Positions 54,547 through 64,000 of a stretch of DNA of 64,000 nucleotides are shown here, piece by piece. The first letter of the stretch is position 1; every line of letters starts with the position of its first letter. Made by a program: the position numbers and the translations under genes. This stretch comes from Sorex araneus (Eukaryota; Chordata; Mammalia; Eulipotyphla; Soricidae): positions 194,834,000-194,897,999 of the forward strand of contig NC_073306.1 in NCBI RefSeq assembly GCF_027595985.1, read 5' to 3'. The notes under the pieces are model-generated. The model saw only the letters and a program-made list of their open reading frames with translations, made no database searches and was not told the DNA's origin.

Positions 54547-55339
54547 GTAAGTATTACTCATGTAATTTTAATTTCCAATGCTAAATAAATATAGCCAATA
54601 CTATATGTATGCACAGCTACAAATATCCACATACACATATATTCATTGTAGATAAGTTGAAAGAGAAAAAAGAAAAGTTAAAGCTGGGTACAATTTAACA
54701 AATTTTACAAAATTTTTTGAGTAAATCTAGAAAGGAATTAATTTGATACTTAAGTCTTCACTTTTTGGTTCTTCTCAACTCGTCTTCAAACTCTTCTCTC
54801 CATCCTCCAATATATCATCCTCACTACACTCTACAACATCCACATATGTACACAAACAGCACCATCACCCTGATAACAACAACCAAAAAAAACTAGAAGA
54901 AATAGAAATATATAGTTTAATCTGTCTGAAGCAGAAAAGTAATTGTTCTATTCGTAATCAAAGTAAAATTTTCCCCAATGGACAGATACATATTAAACCC
55001 TACTCAGACTTTTATTCTGAGTCCCACAATTTTTACAGTGATGACCAGTGATGGCTACTATTTCTTCATAAAATAAGAAGCTATCACAAATTTCAGGAAG
55101 CACTGATGTAGCCGTCAAAAGAAAAAGCAAAGGTAAAATAAATCTACGTAGAATTTTCAAAAAGAATGGGTTAAAATGTCAAAGGAAAGCTATGTGATAA
55201 AAGAGTTTGGGGGTCTAAAGTAGATAAATAGCTCTATATTTTTAAACTTTTTCCCTGTATCAAAGCTCTATATATCTAAGCCCAAATGCAATATAGTATA
55301 GTATACAATGCCATAGCAAATTCTTCTATTAAAACTCTT

Positions 55340-55580
55340 TGAATGAATAACAACTGGCCAATGGAAAGAAAAACCCTGAGAGTCAGCCTACAGAACTGAA
55401 TCTGCCAAAAACTTGGGGGTGAGGGGAGTTCAGGGAGGCTGCAGATAGAGGACCTTAAAACAATGGCACAGGGACAATGACACTGTTGTGGGGTGCGCTG
55501 TTGGGACACGGTATGCCTAAAACTTTATTAATAGTAGCATTTTAAATCACTGTGCCTAAAAAAATCAATAAATAAAAATA
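55340..55580 (+). mobile_element. Retroposon 3' end in AMTN intron 4
   Basis: A segment ending with 'cactgtgcctaaaaaaatca' and an (AAAT)n tail, with a G-rich middle like old L1 3' UTRs. Weak identification. Confidence 0.4.
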
Positions 55581-55670
55581 GAACATTTGGCCTTTAGTAA
55601 GTGCATTTTAGTTTTATGATGTTCAAACTGAAAAAAAGTCACAATGAAAATATTTTTTTATTGTCCTCAG

Positions 55671-55751
55671 CGAAATGCTCCTGCACCTGGTGCTCAAACC
55701 CTCCCACTGTCCCTGGGGGCAGTGAATGGACAACAGCAACTGCAGCCACAA
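55671..55751 (+). CDS. AMTN: AMTN coding exon 5
   Basis: 27 codons: RNAPAPGAQTLPLSLGAVNG then QQQLQPQ. Human has NPAAGMTPGTQTHPLTLGGL then NVQQQLHPH. Acceptor attgtcctcag, donor CAA|GTAAGT. Confidence 0.93.
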
Positions 55752-56202
55752 GTAAGTGCCACAGTGTTCCTTGGAGAATATTTCTTCGCGGGGACCCAAC
55801 ATCTAAATTCACTGAAAGAAATGGTTGTTTAACTCCTCTAAAGTTTTACCCGGATCATTTGTGGCACTATATTTTACTAACTATGGAAGTCTTTGGAAAT
55901 TTGATTCTTATGAGGACCCAAAAATATACACCCAGAAAAAAACTGACCATATCTTTTCTTCACTCTTTAGAATTCATAATGACAGGAAAACATCAAGAAT
56001 GCAGGCAGACTGATGATGGAAAATATAAGGAGAAAACTGAGAGCTATTGGAGTTCTTCTCAAACTTGTTTTTTTTTCTATTTAAGGTTTTCTGGGTGGCC
56101 AGAATTATTCCTCTCTGCCCCCAGAAAAAGTTGTGCTTTGCATTCAGGAAGTGTGGGCTCAATTCTCAACAGGAGATGGTTTCCTGAGCACTGACAGCTG
56201 TA

Positions 56203-56206
56203 AAAT

Positions 56207-56249
<43 letters not shown>

Positions 56250-56258
56250 TACACGCAG
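56203..56258 (+). repeat. (CA)n microsatellite
   Basis: CA dinucleotide runs with two AT interruptions, following a diverged SINE fragment (about 56120-56200). In AMTN intron 5. Confidence 0.95.
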
Positions 56259-56429
56259 AGGTGCCAAGGATATGTATACAATTTAAATTTAGCATATCTG
56301 TAGTCAGCAAAAAATTTCCAAGTTCCTAATTTTTTCCACACTCACCAACATCTAAATTCATAAAACCTTGTAAATCTTCTCACACTAAGCTATAAATGAC
56401 ATAACTTTTTTTGGACATGTTTGCATTTT

Positions 56430-56590
56430 TTTTTGCTTTGGGTACTATTGCTGGCTCTGTGTTGAGCAGAGTGACCCCTTGAGAAACTGGGGGGAACATG
56501 TGTAGTATTGGGAATTCAAACCAGGCTCTGCAGAATGCTAGGCAAGGACAGAGAAATAAACTCCCATATTATCTCTTTAGTCCCACGTTT
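56430..56590 (-). mobile_element. Diverged SINE in AMTN intron 5
   Basis: Reverse SINE: T-run, 'gggtactattgctggctctg', 'gggaattcaaaccaggctct', 5' end 'attatctctttagtccc'. Confidence 0.65.
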
Positions 56591-56794
56591 GCATTTTTTT
56601 AGCAATGGACAAAGCTCAAAAGTTTAACTTTTGTCCTAGCACATGCCAAACATGGTCGCTCTCTCCCACAACCCGGCCCATTGCTTTAAGCAAACTATCC
56701 AAGCAATTACCCAGGGTGTGTGTATGGGGTGCGGGGGTGCATACAATGCTTCAATATATCATTCTCTGCTTAAAATAGCTATTATAGAAGCCAG

Positions 56795-57780
56795 AAAGGT
56801 AGTGCAGGGGTTAAAGCACTTGTCTTGCATGCAGCTGGCCATGGTCCTAAAGTTAGTGGGCCTCCACAGGTGGCTTATGTGAGGCTTATGTAATGGAGAG
56901 AGGCGGCCTCTTTCTCCTGACCCATCAGGGCTAGAACTGATAAGTCTGCAGCGAGCTTCTGTGCAGCACAGACCAGACCCTGCAGCCCACTAGGTGGCCA
57001 TCAAGCCACACCTGACACCTCCTTGACCTTCTCAGCACAGATTTCTCGGGGAGCCATGGATTCAGGCTGGAGTGAGGAACTGCTCTTTGCAGAAAAAGAA
57101 AGCTAGTCTAGTCCTAGGCCTGACTCAAGCCTTCCAGGTCCTTGCCTATCTCACAGAAAAGAATTTCAGGAAGAGATGAGCAGTGAAGTTAAAACAGATT
57201 TTGGGGGAAGGCTTTTTGAGGAAAGGGAATGAGGTAAAGAAAGGAAGAGAGAGTAACGTGTTCAAGAGAGAACTCGGACTTCTCCAAAGGCGGAGAGTAA
57301 CCCAGTACACATCACAAGAGGGGAGATGGGGAGATGCAGGCTACACATGTGCTCGGGCACCACATGTGCCTGGCCACATGGGCACAGCACATGGGCTTGG
57401 GCAGCATATGCACGCACTTCCTCTGTTTGAGGTAGCTTTTATAGAGTTTTCCCAAGTTGTCCCACATGGGGCTTCTAGCTAAGTAAGAGTTTATTGCTAG
57501 GGAAGTTGCCAAGCGGGTAAAGTTGGGAGTAGTTGATGATCTTTGAAATTCCTTTCCTGGCCTACTTTCCTGCTGGGGGTCCAGCCTTCTCTGGGTCTGT
57601 TGGTGACAGGTGAAGTCTTATCAGGCCTTAGTTCCTATGTCACAGGTGCGCTTTCTGCAGCCTTAAGCTACTGGTTTTACTACTTCTTAGGAATTCCACT
57701 GCCATGGGGGCCCTTTCCTATCTACCTGCCTACATCAGTTCCATCCTTGGCACCACATAGGACCCTCCAATCACATCTCT
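56795..57780. mobile_element. SINE split by a possible solo LTR
   Basis: 56795-56850 is a SINE 5' half (agccagaaaggtagtgcagg, 'cttgtcttgcatgcagctgg'). At about 57730 SINE-like sequence resumes (ccttggcaccacataggacc). The roughly 880 bp between are single-copy here, mixed in composition, contain 'gaatttcaggaagagatgag' and 'gcttttatagagttttccc', and have no ORF. A solo endogenous retroviral LTR would explain this; its ends were not defined. Confidence 0.4.
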
Positions 57781-57955
57781 CTGGGTCTCTCTTGGAAAAT
57801 TGGAAGAGTTTTAGTTACAGCTCCTTGAGTCTATATGATTACAGATGATACATTAGTGATAAGATCTATTCACAGAGAATTATCTTAATATTGATGTCTT
57901 TTGTCAGAGTTGCCCTCAAATTCATTTTTTAATGAAATTTTCACTATTTTTGCAG

Positions 57956-57991
57956 ATGTTACCAGTTATTGTAGCACAACTTGGAGCCCAG
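57956..57991 (+). CDS. AMTN: AMTN coding exon 6
   Basis: 12 codons: MLPVIVAQLGAQ. Human has VLPIFVTQLGAQ. Acceptor atttttgcag, donor CAG|GTAAGA. Tiny but with both splice sites and flanking exons in phase. Confidence 0.93.
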
Positions 57992-58242
57992 GTAAGATAA
58001 TTTTAAGTATAATTTAAATTTTAAGTAATTTTTGATGTGAAGTATTCAATCCTACCCCAAGTCACCAAATAGTTACAAGTTTCCCATTTCCTTTGCACTG
58101 TAACACTAATAATCAAAAGAACTTTCATTTATTAAGCACCTATTATGTACCAGCAGTGTTCTAGGTATATTATTCTTTACTATTTCATTTCAATTCTTTA
58201 ATTTTTATAGAAAAGTTTTCTGTTAAAAATATTTTTATTGGG

Positions 58243-58410
58243 GCCGGAGCGATAGCACAGCTGGTAGGGCGTTTGCCTTGCACGCGGCCGACCCGGGTTC
58301 CATCCCCGGCATCCCATATGGTCCCCCAAGCACTGCCAGGAGTAATTCCTGAGTGCAAAGCCAGGAGTGACCCCTGAGCATTGCTGGGTGTGACCCAAAA
58401 AGAAAAAAAA
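58243..58410 (+). mobile_element. SOR-type SINE, near consensus, in AMTN intron 6
   Basis: ggggccggagcgatagcaca, 'gcacgcggccgacccgggtt', full body and A-tail: the cleanest copy in the window. A T-rich near-repeat (atttttatt) flanks it. Confidence 0.93.
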
Positions 58411-58459
58411 ATTATTTTTATTTCCAATTTTAAAGTAAGTAGAATTACTTACTTTACTA

Positions 58460-59140
58460 AATAAGTAATTAAATTACTTACTTACTTACTTACTTACTAA
58501 ATATACTTACTTACATTTTGTGAGTTGCAGTCTCACAAAAATGATACAGATGGACTTTCCCCATTCTGGAGAAACCCTTGTTATATCTTGAACTAGTATC
58601 TCTCTCTTTCTTTCTCTCCCTCACAGCCCTCTAAATTAATTTCAGTAAAAGCAATTTTGCTTGATTTAAAAATATAAGACATTTATGAAGTGTGTAACTT
58701 ATTTAAAACAAACTATTAGTAAAATTATTTAAATCAATATTATTTTGGAATGATTTAATAATTAATGGCAGATACTTAATATAAAATAATATATTCATGT
58801 ATTCATTCTTAAATTTTAAATAACTTTTTCTCATTTTACATTTTCCTTTGCAAAATGAATTATTGATATTGCTGATAAAATTATTAAGAGAAAATCAAAT
58901 GTGAGCTTCTGTTATCACCTTTGGATTCTAAAAGAAGATTCAAATATAAAATTCATGTCAATTCAGTGCACCATTTAGAAACTTCTCAATAACCTAAAAT
59001 ACAATAAATATTTATTTATAAATATATTTCTTTATAAATATATTTATATCTTTATAAATATATTTCTATTTCTATTATTTATAAATAAATATATTTATCT
59101 TATAAATATATTTATATAGAAATATATTTATAAGAACTTA
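58460..59140 (+). repeat. (TTAC)n and AT-rich tandem repeats in AMTN intron 6
   Basis: TTAC/ACTT repeats at about 58470-58515, then, after unremarkable AT-rich sequence, repeated 'tttataaatatat' units at about 59008-59135. Confidence 0.75.
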
Positions 59141-59744
59141 AACTTATTCAGCACTTTCTATCTAAGCAGTTAAATAAATCTAAAATCATGTTGCTCGGAA
59201 GGATATTGGGCATAGCTTAAATTTAAACAAAAAGAAATGATTAAGTAAGCTTTCAACATACAAATCAAATACTTTGTGAACATTTTAAAGTATTTTCCTC
59301 CAAATTTGTTAGAATATAATTAAATGATAGTTTTGTAGTATAAAATAAAAGGTAAACAAAATATCTGCATACACGGCTTCTATTACATAAAAATGTGTTG
59401 AGAAACATCTGGACAAAATGCTAGAACTATTAGAACTAGGGGGGCTTGCCTTTTATTGTTTTTCACATTCTCAAAGTTTCCTACATTGAATACTAATTAC
59501 TTAACAATACAAATATATAAATGTAATGTAGAATGCCTTGTGCGACTCAGGAAACAGATGTTAGAAGTATAATGTCATATGCTGTATCGAGTTTTGTAAT
59601 GCAAGTCACAAAAGAATTTTGCTTAATATATTGTTAAAAAGATTTAATCCTTTATAATCTCTTAAATTATTTTAAGTATGTTGATTTTTTCTTATGTGAA
59701 TTTATTAAAATTTGTCTAATAATTTTTATTATTTTTCCTTTTAG

Positions 59745-59771
59745 GGTACTATTCTAAGCTCAGAGGAATTG
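59745..59771 (+). CDS. AMTN: AMTN coding exon 7 (phosphorylation motif SSEEL)
   Basis: Nine codons: GTILSSEEL, identical to human amelotin. The Ser-Ser-Glu-Glu motif is the conserved FAM20C-type (Ser-x-Glu) site of amelotin linked to mineral promotion. Acceptor ccttttag, donor TTG|GTAAAA (the weakest donor of the gene). Confidence 0.95.
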
Positions 59772-59827
59772 GTAAAATAACTTTTATATTTCCTAGTATT
59801 TAAATTTGTTTTTATTACTACTACAAT

Positions 59828-59959
59828 GGGCTGGAGCAATAGCACAGTGGGTAGGGCATGGCGCATTGGATATGCCAAAAATAGTAACAAGTCTCACAAT
59901 GGAGACGTTACTGGTGCTCATCTGAGCAAATCGATGAACAATGGAACAACAGTGCTACT
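59828..59959 (+). mobile_element. Internally deleted SOR SINE with 11-bp TSD, AMTN intron 7
   Basis: Head 'gggctggagcaatagcacag' joined to the long-form tail (catggcgcattggatatgcc, 'acaatggagacgttactggt'). Bounded by actactacaat at 59817-59827 and 59960-59970. Confidence 0.9.
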
Positions 59960-60966
59960 ACTACTACAATAATTTGCATTCATGTGATACTTAACTTGGC
60001 ATCAGAATAAAAAGCTGAGGAAACACCTGGGAAGACAGTTTAATGTAATCTTTCAATTTTAAAAAACAAAAAAGTAAATATTTGCCTATGAATAAAATCA
60101 AGTAATGGGGCAGTTTTTGCCAGCACAGATACTTGAACACCTGCATCTATTAATGTATCTTAGTTCATCCTTTCTATACCATGAATCCTTATCAAATTAC
60201 AGAGTAAATATTTCACGTGTGTGCTGAGGAGAGGGGTGGGGCCTCATATATGCAAGGCATTAACTCCGACACACTAAACTATAACAGCTCCCCCAAAGTA
60301 CAGATTTTTAATCCAATTTTATAGATAAAGAAACTGAGGCTCAGAAAACTTAAGCAACTTAGATCCCAAGGTGCAAAAAAAAAAAAGAGTAGATTCAAAA
60401 TAAGAGTTATTTTTATATGCACTATAACAGTGTTTTAAATTTTTTCTTATGTTTTCACATGTTTTACATCCCTGTAAAGCATGCACTAATAGTTACACTT
60501 CCCATGTACCTAACACAGACACACACACACACATACAATTTTGATAAGATAACATTTATCTTTATTATTTAGATCACTGATTTTCAACCATTTTATTCCT
60601 GTGGATTGATGAAGATAGAAATAGTTCTCAGACCTCTAAGGCAGAAAGCGAAAATACTTTCATATTTTTTACTTTGTTTTTACCTCTGATACACTTGATA
60701 TGAACAAATTCTGCATTATTCCTTTCCCAGCGGTTGATTTTATTCGGTTTTTCCTCTCAGAGGGAAATGTTGCACTGCAAGAAGTTCCAATAGCGAAACC
60801 AGCAAGAGGTTTTGCTCAAAGAGGCATTTCCTGTCTTCTCTTTTCTCTGACTCTGCCCTCTTCATCCTGCTACCCCTCCCCCCAAACCGTTGCCCTCCAA
60901 GATGACATGCTACCAGCTTTACAATGTGTTCCTCTGTCTCGTTTTCTCTTTCCTTCCTCACTGCAG

Positions 60967-61231
60967 CCAGTGGCCTCACCCCTGTTGACAGGCCTGGTCT
61001 TCCAACCCTTACTCCAGGGAGCAATCCTACCCAACAGTCAGATAAATCCAGACTTGCATAACAGAATACTTCCAGCTGGACAAGCAAAACCCAACCCTGC
61101 CCTCCATGGAACCCCAGAGGGTCCCCTCCCAACGCCAAGCGGCATAGATGATGACTTTGTGGTGACAACTCCTGCTGGCATCCCAAGAGGTTTGCATCTT
61201 CCTGAGGAAACCACCACAGAGTCTCCAGAAG
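60967..61231 (+). CDS. AMTN: AMTN coding exon 8 (largest)
   Basis: 88 codons plus one base, phase 1. Matches human through GAILPNSQINPDL, ILPAGQ, LHGTPEGPLPTPSGIDDDFV, VTTPAGIPR and EETTTES; human has GILPTSQAGANPD, SLPAGG, TQGTPAGRLPTPSGTDDDFA, VTTPAGIQR and EEATTES. Acceptor cctcactgcag, donor GAAG|GTAAGT. The upstream open frame (from 60700) is intron and not coding. Confidence 0.95.
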
Positions 61232-61536
61232 GTAAGTTCTCTGAGGGCGGAAAGCACCCCTGAACCACGAAAGGCTTCACGGAGTAGGAGAGTTTTTTGC
61301 TCTTTCCACTTTCTAGTCTCGGCTGAGTCTCTGAATCTTTCTAACCTAAAGGGGCAAGAAGTCAACGGGCCTGAGAGCACACGATAGATGAACCCATTCT
61401 CTAGTTCCCTCTCTGCGAATTACAAATGTTGCAAAAATAAGCTCTCCAACTAATAAGCAGAGTAATCACTTAACATATGGAAATGTCTAGAAGTAAATTA
61501 TTGCAGAAATTGTTTGATATTGGTACTCTTGTTCCT

Positions 61537-61665
61537 GCACTGCACTGTAGCACTGTTGTTCCGTGGTTCATCAATTTGCTCAAGCGAGCACCAGTAACAT
61601 CTCCATTGTGAGACTTGTTGTTACTGTTTTGGGCCTATTGAATACGCCGTGGGTAGCTTGCCAGG
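61537..61665 (-). mobile_element. SOR long-form SINE, tail part only, 11-bp TSD, AMTN intron 8
   Basis: Reverse copy of the tail and middle (catcaatttgctcaagcgag, 'tacgccgtgggtagcttgcc'). Bounded by ctcttgttcct at 61526-61536 and 61666-61676. 5'-truncated. Confidence 0.88.
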
Positions 61666-61762
61666 CTCTTGTTCCTAGAAAAAATAATTCTGATGACAAT
61701 AAATATGATTAAATTCAGTTTGCCATTACCTGCTTTTAAGAAGTGTTTCTATTTTCTTCCAG

Positions 61763-61773
61763 GATTTCAGTAA
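61763..61773 (+). CDS. AMTN: AMTN coding exon 9 (last codons and stop)
   Basis: The split Gly codon is completed, then Phe-Gln-stop (human ends Gly-Ile-Gln). Acceptor tattttcttccag at 61762, stop TAA 61771-61773. The 3' UTR follows; the best poly(A) candidate is ATTAAA at 62021-62026. Confidence 0.85.
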
Positions 61774-62020
61774 ACTGGATTTTTTTTTTCAACTAAACCA
61801 CCTCAGATGTGGTCATGTATGTGAATCTTTTTCATTGATCAGAGTGTGAAATAGATTGAGATACACTGGCGACCATCAGGAAAAGGTGTGCTTAGTTTAT
61901 CTAAAAACTTCCTTGAAACTGCAGAATTGACTACTTTCTGGATAATACTGACTCTGAAAAAAAAAGGATGTGTTTGAAATGTAACATGATGACACCACCT
62001 TGTAACTAGAAAATATGTAC

Positions 62021-62026
62021 ATTAAA
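62021..62026 (+). promoter_or_regulatory. AMTN: Candidate AMTN poly(A) signal ATTAAA
   Basis: About 250 bp after the stop, followed by T-rich 'ttgtttttctcttc'. Not confirmed; other A/T-rich hexamers occur nearby. Confidence 0.3.
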
Positions 62027-62029
62027 ACA

Positions 62030-62585
62030 CATTTTGAAATTTGTTTTTCTCTTCTTTGGAGATGGAAAATAGTTACATAAATAGCATCTACATTGGACAT
62101 TCTGATGACAATCCAGTTTTAGAACTTTCTTTGGAGTAGGAAGAAATACGTATGAATGAGAACAAAGCAAAGCAAAGAAAAAAACAGCTCAGTTTTGCTC
62201 ACAACCATAGTATGATTCATTCTCTTCAACAACTGAAAATTCAATTCTCATTAAGAATTATTTTTACCATGTGAAATATTCATGAAAACTAAGAATGATA
62301 ACTCTCACCTGGTTTCAAGTTGCTTCTATACAAAGTTAGTGATCATGACACTTAACTTTTAATTTTGGTATGTCTAAAAGTCAGGAATTACAGACATAAG
62401 CATGATAATTACATATATTGTTCTTGTTCTACACATTAAGTTTATAAGCTAAACCATTGCAACTAGAAGCAGGAGGGAGTTGAAGACATTCATACAAACT
62501 AGAAATGAAATGTGTGAATGTTCTGTTTTGTCCTTATTGAGTAACGTTGATTTATATCGATTTATATCGTATTTGTTTCAGGATT
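62030..62585. other. Sequence downstream of AMTN, nothing recognised
   Basis: No repeat or exon supported. Confidence 0.4.
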
Positions 62586-62589
62586 GCTT

Positions 62590-62930
62590 TCTCATACCCC
62601 TGCAAATGTAAGTTGTCACACCGCCTCTACCACTGAGTACAGAACTCTTGCCTCACAGGCCATTGGAGCCCTTCAACCTTTCAATACCCCACCCCCACCC
62701 ACTATGAAAACCTCACAACCGGGCTGGATTTTGTCTGTTTTCTTGCTTTGTTTCTTTGAATCCCAGAGAGGAGTGGGAATTTGCCTTTCCCTTTCTGATT
62801 TATTTCACTTAATCCAACAACCTCCAATTCTATCCAGCTCTCACAAACATAAAAAAAATTTTAAATATACAAAATTTTTACCATAATTTTTACCAACCCA
62901 TCAATGTAGAACAAATCCAAATGCACATCT
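62590..62930 (-). mobile_element. L1 fragment
   Basis: Reverse L1 3' sequence ('gatttatttcacttaatcca', 'cctccaattctatccagc'). Diverged. Confidence 0.55.
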
Positions 62931-62959
62931 GCAAAATATATTCAATAATAAGTTTTGCA

Positions 62960-63140
62960 GGGGTCAGGGTGATAGTACAGTAGCTAAGTGTTTTTGCCTT
63001 GCACCTGCTGGCCCAAGGTTAATCCATAGCATCTCATATGATCCCTGAGCCGACTAGGAGTGATTCCCAAATGCAGAACCAGGAGTAACCCCTGAATATT
63101 GCCAGGTGTGGCCCCCAAACAAATAAACAAATAAATAAAT
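62960..63140 (+). mobile_element. SOR-like SINE
   Basis: 'ggggtcagggtgatagtaca', 'gaaccaggagtaacccctga' and an (AAAT)n tail. Confidence 0.8.
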
Positions 63141-63175
63141 AAGTTTTACAATGGATTAAAAGTTTTCTAGAGGGG

Positions 63176-63345
63176 CCGGAGTGATAGTACAGTGGGTAGG
63201 GCATTTGCCTTGCACTGGGCCGAACTGAGTTCTATCACTGGCATGCCATATGGTCCCCCAAGCACTGCCAGGAGTAATTCCTGAGTGCAGAGCCAGGAAT
63301 AACCCCTGAGCATCACTAGGTGTGACCAAAAAAAAGAAAAAAAAA
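63176..63345 (+). mobile_element. SOR-type SINE
   Basis: ggccggagtgatagtacagt, 'gccaggagtaattcctgagt', complete with A-tail. Confidence 0.9.
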
Positions 63346-63505
63346 TGGTAACTTTAATAAAACTTTCTAAAAAAGACTAAAATAGCTTTCAGTTGTCTAA
63401 AAATAATTTATGATTCATATCTTTCTTACTAGAGGATGAAGATGTATTGATATATGAATGTTCAAGGTTTTCATGGCCAAGTAAGAGTAATTAATTTAAC
63501 ACTTC

Positions 63506-63757
63506 ATTGTAGCACTGTAGCACTGTTGTCCCATTATTCATCAATTTACTCGAACGGGCACCAATAACGTCTCCATTGTGAGACTTGTTGATACTGGTTT
63601 TGGCATATCAAATATGCCACGGGCAGTTTGCCAGGCTCTGCCATGCAGGTGGGGTAGCTTACCAGGCTCTCTGAGAGGGATAAAGGAATCGAACCCGGGT
63701 CGGCCAAGTGCAAGGCAAATGCCCTACCTACTGTGCTATCGCTCCAGTCTAACTCTT
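63506..63757 (-). mobile_element. SOR long-form SINE, near complete
   Basis: Tail left (tgtcccattattcatcaatt), head right ('gtgctatcgctccagtc'). Flanks taacacttca and taactcttca form a probable TSD with one mismatch. Confidence 0.88.
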
Positions 63758-63759
63758 CA

Positions 63760-64000
63760 CTATCCAAATATTTTTCACCATTTATATCATGAGATGCTAA
63801 TTTTAAATAATATCAAAAGACTTCATTGATAGGCCTCTATAAAAATTGTTCTCTGGAAATGACATTTTTTAACTATAAAATGGGAGGAAAATAAATTAAG
63901 AAAATGGACTCTTCTGGTGATCATGATAGATAATACATGAAAGTGCTTTGTGCACTCTAAACTACGATAGAAATCCATTTTGTTTACATCCAATATCCTT
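63760..64000. other. Window end, nothing recognised
   Basis: AT-rich sequence; no AMBN exon is visible. Confidence 0.4.

Noticed and set aside
60700-60966. Extension of AMTN exon 8 to the left as coding
   Set aside because: Similarity to human amelotin begins exactly after the AG at 60966, with a pyrimidine-rich tract before it; the upstream open frame is unlike amelotin.
62100-64000. First exons of AMBN
   Set aside because: AMBN is expected next in the gene order, but no matching signal-peptide exon is seen; the stretch is L1 and SINE sequence plus AT-rich spacer.

Overview
This is mammalian nuclear DNA, almost certainly from a shrew (Soricidae). The main evidence is the density of one tRNA-derived SINE that begins like GGGGCCGGAGCGATAGCACA and matches the shrew SOR family as I know it. 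Many L1 fragments, an RTE-clade LINE and SINEs with RTE-like 3' tails agree with this. There are no bacterial features or CRISPR arrays. The species cannot be fixed from the sequence alone.

The locus is the P/Q-rich secretory calcium-binding phosphoprotein (SCPP) cluster, in the standard mammalian order OPRPN(PROL1) - MUC7 - AMTN, all on the + strand. (1) 634-6309 is the single large coding exon of OPRPN; its signal-peptide exon lies left of the window. It keeps the N-terminal QRFxR (opiorphin-like) peptide, the proline-rich domain and the hydrophobic C-terminal tail of OPRPN. In between it carries about 5 kb of in-frame Thr-rich tandem repeats, so the protein is a predicted mucin of about 1.9 kDa residues instead of the roughly 250 residues of human OPRPN. 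(2) About 6.4-31.5 kb is intergenic and made mostly of layered retroelements. (3) MUC7: a candidate TATA and untranslated exon 1 (about 31.6 kb), a signal-peptide exon (34087-34155) and a main exon (38577-39107). The predicted protein has only 194 residues. It keeps the His-rich head and MUC7-type C-terminus but has lost the 23-residue mucin repeats. (4) 39.1-48.9 kb is intergenic and repeat-rich. (5) AMTN (amelotin): all eight coding exons, 48912-61773, open and properly spliced, 207 residues. (6) 61.8-64 kb is downstream sequence; AMBN is not seen in this window.

The first two genes are presumably salivary/lacrimal secreted proteins. Together they suggest an exchange of roles: mucin repeats have been gained in OPRPN and are absent from MUC7. 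AMTN is the enamel-maturation/junctional-epithelium member of the family and looks normal.

The retroelement record is well preserved. It includes a U6 snRNA-L1 chimera, two composite elements joining GC-rich tandem monomers to an L1-like 3' end, a SINE/L1/SINE chimera, twin-primed L1s and an RTE LINE whose 3' end matches the tails of two SINE families. Many insertions can be bounded exactly by target-site duplications (TSDs) that I read directly.
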